Source of the DNA: CAZIPN01 sp964541225
Lineage (GTDB): Bacteria; Actinomycetota; Coriobacteriia; Anaerosomatales; JAAXUF01
Direction: 5' to 3'
NCBI GenBank assembly: GCA_964541225.1
Contig: CAZIPN010000019.1
Location: 1-42,140 of the forward strand
Length of the DNA: 42,140 nucleotides
Below are positions 24,749-33,013 of this stretch, piece by piece. The notes beneath the pieces were generated by a model that saw only the letters and a program-made list of their open reading frames with translations, made no database searches and was not told where the DNA came from. The translations under genes were made by a program, and so were the position numbers. How positions within the stretch are numbered: the stretch's first letter is position 1; every line of letters begins with the position of its first letter.

Positions 24749-26215
24749 GTGCAGGTGCGAATGGCGGAGGACCACGCTCGGAGCATCGCGACGATCGGCT
24801 TGCTGGCTCTCATTCTCGCGGTGACCGCCGATGGCCAACCACACGTAATCAAGGGTGTGTCGCTGGACACCATCACGGTGAGCGTGCCGCTGGCGATTCT
24901 GGCGTGTCTGCCGTACATGTGGCGCAAAGGCATTGGATCTGTCCCGAGATACCTTCTGGGCATGTCGGCGCTGCTCTTCCTGGCGTGCGGATTGGTGAGC
25001 GCCGTTGCCAACGGCGGGCATCTCGGCTCGCTGTTGACGGTCGTCCGCTACGCCTCATACTTCGTGCTCGCGATTGTGGTGTCGGTGGTGACGCGAGATC
25101 CGGCGGTACGGCGGCTCGTTCTGTGGACGATTGCCCTGAGTGGGGCGGCGACCGCAGTCCTTGCGGTCTTCCAGTACGCGAATCCACAGCTGACGCCGGG
25201 GATGCATGGAGTCGGCGCGGAGATCACAACTCGGGTTGTCGGCACCTTCTACAACTCGAACTTCTATGCCGAGTACCTCATCCTGGTCTTTGGCGTGGTT
25301 CTGGCGCTCATGCTCACCGAAGGCGTGGCCGGTCGGATTCTCTCGGGACTGTTCGGCGTGCTCGTTCTCGGCGCACTCCTCCTGACCTACACGCGCGGCA
25401 GCTGGATCGGTCTTGCCGTGGGACTGCTCGTATTTGTGGTGTTCGTCGACATCCGCTATCTCGTCGTGGCCGCGGTCGGGGCGGTGGCTGCGTTGTTCGT
25501 CCCTGGCGTGATGTCTCGCCTCCAGAGTTCGAGCGCCAATGCCAGTTCCGCGGATTTCCGCCTGGATCTGTGGCAGATTGCCGGAGAAGCGATGAAGCGT
25601 CGGCCGATCTTCGGATACGGCCCCGGCAATTTCCTCGACGCTCATCGCGATGTCGTGATGACGCGGCCTGAGCTCTTCCAGGGCTACATGGCGTTCGGCG
25701 CGCACAATTCCTACTTTGAACTCGCGGCAGAGATAGGGATTCTTGGCGGGTTCATGTTCTTCGTGGTGACGGTGCTATACGCGACGCGTGGCGTCTTCAT
25801 CGCTGCCAGAGCCGGCGTCGATCGAACGACCAAGTACCTTGCGCTGGGACTCAGCGTCGGCTTGATCGGGCTTGTTGCGAATACGTTCACGAGCAACACA
25901 TTCCAGCATCCGCAATCGGGACTATTCTTCTGGATTCTGTCGGGTGTGGTGGCTGGGCTGGGAGTTGGCTTGTGGGATCAGCCGCCGCGTCCGGTCAAGT
26001 CCGCCGAGGTCCCAGTGCACGGAGTCGGATCCGGGTCTCTCGTGACGCGATGGGCGCTCTGGGTCCGCTCCTTCTTCGACATGATGTGGCGTGCGAGCAC
26101 GGCGTTCGCCTGGACCTCGACCGCACGCAGCGGTGGCGAGTCGTGGCTGGAATCCAGTGTGGTCTTGCGCGCGATCTTTGGAGCGCGAAAGATGAGCGAC
26201 ACGCACGGCAGCTAG
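24749..26215 (+). CDS. O-antigen ligase/polymerase family membrane protein (Wzy/WaaL-like)
   Basis: The 488-residue protein has about 10-12 membrane helices and a large external loop. Conserved features are TYTRGSWIGLAVG before the loop, FGYGPGNFLDAH within it, and AHNSYFELAAEIGILGG after it, the Wzy_C pattern of O-antigen ligases and polymerases. In a Gram-positive setting, polymerisation of lipid-linked repeats is more likely than lipid A ligation. Alternative starts are GTG 24755 and ATG 24761. The C-terminal 60-70 residues are soluble and poorly conserved-looking. Confidence 0.88.
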   Translation: MQVRMAEDHARSIATIGLLALILAVTADGQPHVIKGVSLDTITVSVPLAILACLPYMWRKGIGSVPRYLLGMSALLFLACGLVSAVANGGHLGSLLTVVRYASYFVLAIVVSVVTRDPAVRRLVLWTIALSGAATAVLAVFQYANPQLTPGMHGVGAEITTRVVGTFYNSNFYAEYLILVFGVVLALMLTEGVAGRILSGLFGVLVLGALLLTYTRGSWIGLAVGLLVFVVFVDIRYLVVAAVGAVAALFVPGVMSRLQSSSANASSADFRLDLWQIAGEAMKRRPIFGYGPGNFLDAHRDVVMTRPELFQGYMAFGAHNSYFELAAEIGILGGFMFFVVTVLYATRGVFIAARAGVDRTTKYLALGLSVGLIGLVANTFTSNTFQHPQSGLFFWILSGVVAGLGVGLWDQPPRPVKSAEVPVHGVGSGSLVTRWALWVRSFFDMMWRASTAFAWTSTARSGGESWLESSVVLRAIFGARKMSDTHGS

Positions 26216-26272
26216 GTGGTTGGCACACGCGTTGGGACCGCGACGGTGAACGCTCGGCATGAAGGGTTTCAT

Positions 26273-27217
26273 GTGCGCTTCTCGGTGATCATCCCTGCGT
26301 TCAACGCGAGCGAGTCCCTCGAGACCGCCGTGCGTTCCGCGCTGGGACAGCACCACGACTCCTTCGAGGTCGTCATCTCCGACGATGGATCCGACGACGA
26401 CACGCTTGCCAAAGCGCGCGCACTTGCCGAGGAGGACGCGCGGGTCAGCGTTCTCACGGGCCCCAACGGCGGGTGCTCTGTCGCACGTAACCGCGCTGTC
26501 GAAGCGGCCCGCGGGGAGTTCTGTGTGCTGCTCGACGTCGACGACATGCTCGGTCCGGAGTACCTGGAGCGCATGTCGGCGTTCATCGACAGACAGCCGG
26601 GCTACGACATCTACAGCTGCAACGGTCTGAGGATGATGGCTGGCGGCCGGAGCGAGCCGTTCTTCTCGGGCCCGCAGTACGCGCAAGAGACGTCGTGGAC
26701 GCTCGAGGACATCATCCCCATCGATCGCATCTTCATTGTTGCGACGCTGCGTCGCACGCTGTACGAACGCATCGGCGGCTTCAAAGCCGGTCTGCGCTAC
26801 GCCGAGGACTACGACTTCTGGCTGCGGGCTCTGGCCAAGGGAGCGCGGCATCGTTTCACGCCTCAGGTGCTGGCCACCTACGTTGAGAGCGCGACCGGCA
26901 AGTCGAAGGACCGCATTCCTCACGCCGAGGCCCAGATTCGGATCTTTGCCGATCTGGCACAGATGGCTGAGCTTAGCGCGGCACAGCGAGACATGTGCGA
27001 GCGCAAGCTCGCTGACCTGCGCACTCGAATCGAGCGCGTCAGACTCGAAGATCGCCTGCGGTCCGGGGATTTCGCCGGGGCTCGAAAGGCGTATGGGCGT
27101 GTCTCGGCAGCCTACCTGTCCAAGCCGATGTATGCGGTTGGCTGGATTGCGATGATGATCAGCCCGCGACTATACGCTAGGCTCTTCGCGGCTCGAAGTG
27201 CGCGACGGTCGGCGTGA
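26273..27217 (+). CDS. Glycosyltransferase family 2
   Basis: The 314-residue GT-A enzyme has SVIIPAFNASESLETAV at the N-terminus, SDDGSDD for UDP-sugar binding, NGGCSVARNRAV, and the metal-binding LLDVDDML (DxD). A C-terminal helical region of about 100 residues follows the catalytic domain. The frame is open to 26216, but GTG 26273 is chosen because GAAGGG sits 6 bases upstream and the protein then begins directly at the first beta strand (MRFSVIIP). Donor sugar is unknown. Confidence 0.9.
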   Translation: MRFSVIIPAFNASESLETAVRSALGQHHDSFEVVISDDGSDDDTLAKARALAEEDARVSVLTGPNGGCSVARNRAVEAARGEFCVLLDVDDMLGPEYLERMSAFIDRQPGYDIYSCNGLRMMAGGRSEPFFSGPQYAQETSWTLEDIIPIDRIFIVATLRRTLYERIGGFKAGLRYAEDYDFWLRALAKGARHRFTPQVLATYVESATGKSKDRIPHAEAQIRIFADLAQMAELSAAQRDMCERKLADLRTRIERVRLEDRLRSGDFAGARKAYGRVSAAYLSKPMYAVGWIAMMISPRLYARLFAARSARRSA

Positions 27218-27242
27218 CGCACATGATTGCGAAGGCTGACAC

Positions 27243-28361
27243 ATGAGGGTCCTGATCATGTCGAACATGTATCCGTCGGATGCCGAACCTGGCTACGGCT
27301 CTTTCGTGCAGCGGCAGGTGGATCGGCTTGTTGCGCGCCATGGTGTGAAGGTGCATCTCGTTGCGTCGCAACGTCGTGGCGGAGGTATCGCCAACCTCGC
27401 GAAATACGCGGGACTGCTCTTCAAGACGCTCGCGGCGACGGTTCGCGGCGACTACGATCTGGTGCACGCCCACTATCTCCTTCCCGTCGCGGCATTCGCG
27501 CTCATTCCCGCAGTCGTCCGTCACAAACCGCTCGTTATCACAGCACATGGCACTGACATCTACACCGGTCTGAGACCCTTCTGGAAGCCGTGGATTGTCC
27601 GAGCGCTCGCGCGAGCCTGCCACGTCATCGTGGTCTCGGAGTTCCTTGCCGAGGCGCTGCGCGAGAACTTCGGCATCGCCCCTCAGCCGGACCGCGTGTT
27701 CGTGATCGCGAACATGGGGGTCGACCTCGATCTCTTCACACCAGGTAGTCCCGGCGCGAGCGAGCGAGCCGCCACTGCACGCGCAGCAGCGTCCTTTGCC
27801 GACGTGGCCGCCCCCGCTCCCGCGCACCTGCTGTTCGTCGGCAACTTCGTCGAGCAGAAAGGCGTCACGGACCTGGCACGAGCCCTCGCGCTTCTCGCGG
27901 AGCGAGGCGTGAGCTTCCGGGCGACGCTTCTGGGCGACGGCCCCCAGATGGCCGAGGTGAAGCAGGTCACCGCACCACTCGGCGATGCGGTACGATTCGC
28001 GAAGCCGGTTCCACATGCCCAGCTGGTTGAAGTGTTTCGCTCTGCGGATCTGTTCGTGCTTCCCTCGCGGCGCGAGGGCGTCGGATTGCTGGTGTGCCTT
28101 GAGTCGCTTGCATGCGGAGTTCCCGTTGCGTGCGGACGGGCCGGTGGTTTGCCCGAGATCGTCCACGATGGCGTGAACGGCGTCACCTTCGAGCCGAGCA
28201 ACCCGGTCGGATTGGCCGATGCGCTGCAAGGGCTTCTCGGCGATCCGGAGAGACTCGCGCAGCTTGCGTCCAACGCGCGAGCGAGTGCTTTGCCCTTCGG
28301 CGAAGCCGAGCAGGCCGACATGGTATATCGCGTCTATGAGGAGTGTGCTGGCTGCGAATGA
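27243..28361 (+). CDS. Glycosyltransferase family 4
   Basis: The 372-residue GT-B protein has an N-terminal acceptor domain (MRVLIMSNMYPSD..GSFVQRQ), HGTDIYTG, and the C-terminal donor site LPSRREGVGLLVCLESLACG followed by GLPEIV, with the E-x7-E pair of retaining GT4 enzymes. The NMYP and GTDIY patterns resemble capsular and teichuronic acid glycosyltransferases. The gene starts 25 bases after the GT2 gene, and its TGA overlaps the next ATG. Confidence 0.9.
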   Translation: MRVLIMSNMYPSDAEPGYGSFVQRQVDRLVARHGVKVHLVASQRRGGGIANLAKYAGLLFKTLAATVRGDYDLVHAHYLLPVAAFALIPAVVRHKPLVITAHGTDIYTGLRPFWKPWIVRALARACHVIVVSEFLAEALRENFGIAPQPDRVFVIANMGVDLDLFTPGSPGASERAATARAAASFADVAAPAPAHLLFVGNFVEQKGVTDLARALALLAERGVSFRATLLGDGPQMAEVKQVTAPLGDAVRFAKPVPHAQLVEVFRSADLFVLPSRREGVGLLVCLESLACGVPVACGRAGGLPEIVHDGVNGVTFEPSNPVGLADALQGLLGDPERLAQLASNARASALPFGEAEQADMVYRVYEECAGCE

Positions 28362-29410
28362 GGGTCTGGATTGATGTCACCAACTCACCCCATGTGCTCT
28401 TCTTCGAGCCGATCATCGCGGACCTGCACCGAGGAGGCCACGAGGTCTTCGTGACGGCGCGTGACTACGCCCAGACGGTGCCGCTGCTCAAGCAGAAGCA
28501 CATCGAGTACACCCTCATCGGGAGGCATCGCGGCTCGGTGACGCTCGCCAAGGCGTTGGGACTGGTGACTCGAAGCGCGCAGCTCACGAGCTTCGCCGCG
28601 GGCAAGCACTTCGACGTCGCGTTCAGCCACAACTCCAACGACATGTCGGTGGCTGCGGCCTTTCTCGGCATTCCGCTCCTCATGGTGCACGACTACGAGC
28701 ACGCGAATCTCTCGTACGCGGTGAACGCGCGGCTAGCCACGCGCATCATGGTGCCGGAGGCGATTCCAACATCGGCGATCGTTGCTCACGGCGCCAAGTC
28801 GCAGAACGTCGGTCACTTCTCGGGTCTCAAGGAACATGTGTATCTGTCGCCGGATTCACCTGCCGAGGATCTGCGAGGCGCGCTTGGCGCCGGCCCTGAC
28901 TCTGTCCTGGTAGTGGTGCGACCGCCAGCCACAATGTCGGCGTATCACCGATTCGAGAACGAGCTGTTCGACGCGGTCATGAAGCGAATTGGTGCGGAGG
29001 ACAACGTGGTGGCGATCGTGCTCCCGCGTACTGCCGAGCAGGCCGCGGCCATCAAACCAACATTGCCCCCCAACGCCAAGATCCCCGAGTACGTTCTGGA
29101 GACGGTGTCGCTCATCAAGAGCGCGGACGTGCTCATCTCGGCAGGAGGCACGATGAACCGCGAGGCAGCGGTGCTCGGCACTCCGGCCTACACGATCTTT
29201 GCCGGCAAGCAGGGTGCCGTCGATGACGACCTCATTGCACGTGGGCTGCTTGTGCGTGCCGAGTCTGCCGAGGACATCGAGTTCGCTCGCAAGAAGCCGG
29301 GCGTAGGCTGGGACGTCGAGAATCGTGAGCTGATCATCCACGAGCTGCTCGATATCGCATCGCAGCGCGCGAGTCGCAAGCATCACACGGGGAGTTCGCG
29401 ACCGAGGTAG
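28358..29410 (+). CDS. DUF354 family protein (GT-B-like)
   Basis: The 350-residue product starts RVWIDVTNSPHVLFFEPII and has GHEVFVTARDY, the signature of DUF354. This family is found in polysaccharide clusters and resembles UDP-GlcNAc 2-epimerase/GT-B folds, but has no established reaction. Later features are SHNSNDMS, and SAGGTMNREAAVLGTPAYT, which resembles a nucleotide-sugar site. ATG 28358 overlaps the preceding stop (ATGA), preferred over the open-frame start at 28343. It converges with ugd, leaving an 8-base gap. Confidence 0.85.
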   Translation: MRVWIDVTNSPHVLFFEPIIADLHRGGHEVFVTARDYAQTVPLLKQKHIEYTLIGRHRGSVTLAKALGLVTRSAQLTSFAAGKHFDVAFSHNSNDMSVAAAFLGIPLLMVHDYEHANLSYAVNARLATRIMVPEAIPTSAIVAHGAKSQNVGHFSGLKEHVYLSPDSPAEDLRGALGAGPDSVLVVVRPPATMSAYHRFENELFDAVMKRIGAEDNVVAIVLPRTAEQAAAIKPTLPPNAKIPEYVLETVSLIKSADVLISAGGTMNREAAVLGTPAYTIFAGKQGAVDDDLIARGLLVRAESAEDIEFARKKPGVGWDVENRELIIHELLDIASQRASRKHHTGSSRPR

Positions 29411-29418
29411 CGGCGTCG

Positions 29419-30723
29419 CTAGCAGGTGCGGTGCGTGCCGTCGCGCCCTACGGCCATGTACGTGAGTCCAGCGGCCTCGATAGCCGTGCGGTCCAAGACG
29501 TTGCGCCCATCGAAGATGATGCCGGGCTCGGCCATCGCCGACTTCACACGAGCCCAGTCCAGGTTCACGAACTCGGGCCACTCGGTCACGAGCACCGCAG
29601 CAGAGGCATCCTCAAGCGCGGCCCACACGGTGTCGCACCGCTCCGCCCCCTCGATCGGAATAAGCTCAGCGATTGGATCGAACACCGCCACGTCCGTCCC
29701 GTCCTCGACGAGCAGCGGCACGATGTCGAGCGCCGGAGATTCCCGCACGTCATCGGTCATCGGCTTAAACGCCAGGCCGAGAACCGCGACCTTGCGTCGC
29801 CACAAGTCGGGAAGCGCTCGATTGAGCTGCACCAGAGGCAGGAGTCTCTGCCGATTGTTCACGTCGATGACGGCTTTGAGCAGGTCGAACTGGTAGCCGT
29901 TGATGGTGGAGATGAAGTCCAGCGCGCGCGTGTCCTTGGGGAAGCATGAGCCGCCGTATCCGATGCCCGCTTTCAGGAACGCCGGGCCGATGCGAGCGTC
30001 GAGCCCGATGCCCTCGGCGACCGAGTCGATGTCGGCGCCGATTGCGTCGCACAAGTTGGCGATTTCGTTGATGAAGCTGATCTTGGTGGCCAGGAACGCG
30101 TTGCTCGCGTACTTGATCGTCTCAGCGCTCGCGACGTCTGTGATCACCATGCTGGCGTCAAGCGATGCGTACACATTGGCGACCTGCTGAATGGACTCAG
30201 GGTCGTCCCCGCCGATCACAACGCGGTCCGTGCCGTACCAGTCGGCCACGGCGTGCCCTTCGCGCAGAAACTCAGGGTTCGAGACGTAGCCGATCTTGGT
30301 CTTGGCCTTCGTGAGGTAGCGCTCGCGCAGCGCGGTTCCAGTGCCGGGAGGGACGGTGGATTTCATCACCAACGTGAGCGGCTTGCGGGCTTGCGCCACG
30401 ATCGTCTGCGCCACCGCCCGAACGGAGGACAGATCGGCACCGCCACTCTCGGCCATGGGTGTGCCCACAGCAACGAACACGACGTCGCGCAGAAGCGGCG
30501 CCCAGCCGTCTTCTGGCGTGGCGAACGTCAGGCGGCCGGACGCGAGACCTTTGTGCAGCAGCTCTTCCAAGCCGTGCTCGAAGATCGTGGGTTGGCCTGC
30601 TGCAAGGCGTGCGATCTTGCCGGGATCGAGATCGACGCACACGACGTCGTGTCCGAGTTCGGCCAGACAGACGCCTTGGATGAGACCGACGTAGCCCGTT
30701 CCAACTACCGTAACTCTGGCCAT
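29419..30723 (-). CDS. ugd: UDP-glucose 6-dehydrogenase
   Basis: This enzyme oxidises UDP-glucose to UDP-glucuronate with two NAD+. The 434-residue protein has VVGTGYVGLIQGVCLAELGH (7-26), STVPPGTG (122-129), and the catalytic Cys260 in GIGYGGSCFPKDTRAL. The FPKD form identifies UDP-glucose-type dehydrogenases. It is transcribed on the minus strand toward the glycosyltransferases and supplies the glucuronate donor for an acidic polymer. AAGGTGG precedes its ATG on the minus strand. It diverges from the methionine-salvage operon across a 161-base gap. Confidence 0.94.
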   Translation of the reverse strand: MARVTVVGTGYVGLIQGVCLAELGHDVVCVDLDPGKIARLAAGQPTIFEHGLEELLHKGLASGRLTFATPEDGWAPLLRDVVFVAVGTPMAESGGADLSSVRAVAQTIVAQARKPLTLVMKSTVPPGTGTALRERYLTKAKTKIGYVSNPEFLREGHAVADWYGTDRVVIGGDDPESIQQVANVYASLDASMVITDVASAETIKYASNAFLATKISFINEIANLCDAIGADIDSVAEGIGLDARIGPAFLKAGIGYGGSCFPKDTRALDFISTINGYQFDLLKAVIDVNNRQRLLPLVQLNRALPDLWRRKVAVLGLAFKPMTDDVRESPALDIVPLLVEDGTDVAVFDPIAELIPIEGAERCDTVWAALEDASAAVLVTEWPEFVNLDWARVKSAMAEPGIIFDGRNVLDRTAIEAAGLTYMAVGRDGTHRTC

Positions 30724-30884
30724 GCTTCGTCCACCTTGGTAAACGGCTGTCGATGAATGATCCCGCCCGATTTGCGCATGCGACAGGGTACCATAGCCCA
30801 GGGGTGTGCAGAGTCCCGCGGGTTACCGCGAAGTCCCTTGCACCAGCGCCCGATCGCCCAGGTCATCGATAGAGGGGATCGACC

Positions 30885-31697
30885 ATGAGTGACGGTTTCT
30901 CGATCGCATTACCGTCGGCTGTTGCCGCCGAGCAACCCGTCGATGTGGCGATAGTACTTGGGTCGGGGTTCTCGGCAGTTGCAGACGCCGTTGAGGAGCC
31001 ACGCGTGGTGCCCTACGCGCAGATCGATGGCTTCCCGGTGCCGCGGCGCCACGTCGCTGGTCACGCGGGCAAGCTCGTCCTCGGCATGCTTGGCGGCAAG
31101 CGCGTCGCCGTGTTCGCAGGGCGATTGCACTGCTACGAGGGGTTCTGGGCGACCGAGGTTGCGTTTCCCGTGCGCCTCGCATCGGCGCTTGGTGCCAGGA
31201 CGCTCGTGGTGACCAACGCGTCTGGCGCGATCGCGAACGATCTGTCGGCGGGCGACATCGTCGTCATTGGCGATCATCTCAATCTCGCGTGCGAGAACCC
31301 GTTGACCGGTTGGTCGGGCGGGGAGGACGGTACGCCTTTCGTGTCGATGCACGATGCCTACGACCCCGAGCTGCGAGCACTTGCTCTGGTGGCCGCTGGC
31401 GACGCCAACGTCGAGGTCGTTGCGGAGCAGACGTACGCGTGGATGCGTGGGCCCACCTACGAGACGGCCGCCGAGGTCGCGATGTTGCGGATGTTGGGCG
31501 CCGACGTGGTGGGCATGTCGACCGTTCCAGAAGTGATTGCCGCGCGCGCTCTGGGCATGCGCGTCTTGGGGCTCTCGCTTGTGAGCAACAGCGCCGCTGC
31601 ACCGGGCCTTGCCCACGACGAAGTGCTCGAAGCCGGACGCGCAGCGCAGGAGCGTGTACTGCGCCTCGCGATTGCTATACTGCAACGGCTGTCATGA
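30885..31697 (+). CDS. Purine nucleoside phosphorylase (PNP/MTAP family, trimeric type)
   Basis: The 270-residue enzyme phosphorolyses purine nucleosides to base and (deoxy)ribose-1-phosphate. It has the phosphate loop LGSGFS (25-30), GRLHCYEG (79-86), TNASGAI (110-116), GPTYETAAE (189-197, with the base-binding Glu193) and GMSTVPE. Asn235 in LSLVSNSAA matches the Asn that selects 6-oxopurines in human-type PNP; MTA phosphorylases have Asp there. So inosine/guanosine-type or methylthioinosine substrates are favoured over MTA, as inference. GAGGGG precedes the ATG. It heads an operon with ahcY and mtnA. Confidence 0.92.
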   Translation: MSDGFSIALPSAVAAEQPVDVAIVLGSGFSAVADAVEEPRVVPYAQIDGFPVPRRHVAGHAGKLVLGMLGGKRVAVFAGRLHCYEGFWATEVAFPVRLASALGARTLVVTNASGAIANDLSAGDIVVIGDHLNLACENPLTGWSGGEDGTPFVSMHDAYDPELRALALVAAGDANVEVVAEQTYAWMRGPTYETAAEVAMLRMLGADVVGMSTVPEVIAARALGMRVLGLSLVSNSAAAPGLAHDEVLEAGRAAQERVLRLAIAILQRLS

Positions 31698-31752
31698 CCG
31701 ATCCCACCCCGGGCGGTATCGCCCTGATCGACCGACGACCAAAGGAGTCAAC

Positions 31753-33012
31753 GTGGACTACGACGTCAAGGACATCGCTCTTGCCGACGCGGGCAAGGCG
31801 CGCATCGAATGGGCCGACCGCGACATGCCGGTGCTCGCTTCGATCCGCGAGCGCTTTGCCGCCGAGAAGCCTCTGGCCGGTATGCGTGTCGCGGCGTGCC
31901 TGCACGTCACCACCGAGACCGCGAACCTCATGCGCACGCTGAAGGCTGGCGGTGCGGACATCGTTCTGTGCGCGAGCAACCCGCTCTCGACGCAGGACGA
32001 CGTCGCGGCCTCGCTGGTGGCCGACTACGGCATCCGCACCTACGCCATCAAGGGCGAGGACACCGAGACGTACTACAAGCATGTTGACGCCGCCATCGAC
32101 CACAAGCCGCAGATCACTATGGATGACGGCGCTGACGTGGTCGGCCGCGTCCATGCCGAGCGACCCGAGGCGCTCGCCGACATCATCGGCGGTACCGAGG
32201 AGACCACCACCGGCGTCATCCGCCTCCGTGCGATGGCTGCCGACGGCGCGCTGAAGTTCCCGATCGTCTCGGTCAACGACGCGATGACCAAGCACCTCTT
32301 CGATAACCGCTACGGCACTGGCCAGTCCACGCTCGACGGCGTGATCCGCGCAACGAACCGTCTGCTCGCCGGCCGGACACTCGTCGTCTCCGGCTACGGC
32401 TGGTGTGGGCGCGGCGTGGCGATGCGCGCGAGTGGCATGGGCGCCAACGTCGTCGTGCTCGAGGTCGATCCGCTCAAGGCACTCGAAGCGGTCATGGACG
32501 GCTACCGTGTCATGACTGCTGTGGAGGCTGCGGCCATCGCCGACGTCTGGATCACGGTCACCGGCGATCTGAACGTGATCGACTCGGCGGCATTTGACGC
32601 CATGAAGGACGGTGCGATCATCGCCAACTCCGGCCACTTCAACGCCGAGATCAACATCCCGACTCTTCGCGAGAAGGCGGTCTCGGAGCGCGAGGTTCGC
32701 CCGCTCGTCGAGGAGTTCACGATGGCCGACGGTCGCGTCGTCTATCTGCTTGCCGACGGCCGCCTCGTCAACCTCTCCTGTGCCGAGGGCCATCCCGCCA
32801 ACGTCATGGACATGAGCTTTGCCAACCAGGCCCTCTCGGCGGAGTACATGGTCAAGAACGCCGCCTCGCTCAAGCCGGGTGTCTACCCCGTGCCCGAGGA
32901 GATCGATGCCGGCATCGCCAAGCTCAAGCTCGAGACGATGGGCGTCTCAATCGACACTCTGACGCCTGAGCAGGAGAAGTACCTGGCAAGTTGGCAGGAG
33001 GGCACGGTCTAG
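31753..33012 (+). CDS. ahcY: S-adenosylhomocysteine hydrolase family protein
   Basis: AhcY splits S-adenosylhomocysteine to homocysteine and adenosine using tightly bound NAD+. The 419-residue protein has HVTTETANL (51-59), EETTTGV (149-155), NDAMTKHLFDNRYGTGQS (175-192, with Lys180 and Asp184) and the NAD loop VVSGYGWCGRG (211-221). It is the short form found in archaea and thermophiles, lacking the mid insertion and the YRY-type C-terminus. S-inosylhomocysteine, used by some archaeal homologues, is an alternative substrate. GTG 31753 has AAAGGAG 5 bases upstream. A small GGGCG/CGCCC hairpin (31711-31724) lies in the gap after the phosphorylase gene. Confidence 0.95.
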   Translation: MDYDVKDIALADAGKARIEWADRDMPVLASIRERFAAEKPLAGMRVAACLHVTTETANLMRTLKAGGADIVLCASNPLSTQDDVAASLVADYGIRTYAIKGEDTETYYKHVDAAIDHKPQITMDDGADVVGRVHAERPEALADIIGGTEETTTGVIRLRAMAADGALKFPIVSVNDAMTKHLFDNRYGTGQSTLDGVIRATNRLLAGRTLVVSGYGWCGRGVAMRASGMGANVVVLEVDPLKALEAVMDGYRVMTAVEAAAIADVWITVTGDLNVIDSAAFDAMKDGAIIANSGHFNAEINIPTLREKAVSEREVRPLVEEFTMADGRVVYLLADGRLVNLSCAEGHPANVMDMSFANQALSAEYMVKNAASLKPGVYPVPEEIDAGIAKLKLETMGVSIDTLTPEQEKYLASWQEGTV

Positions 33013-33013
33013 C

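Noticed and set aside
30724..31752. SAH or SAM riboswitch ahead of the phosphorylase or ahcY gene
   Set aside because: No recognisable conserved core in either gap; only a small 5-bp hairpin at 31711-31724.
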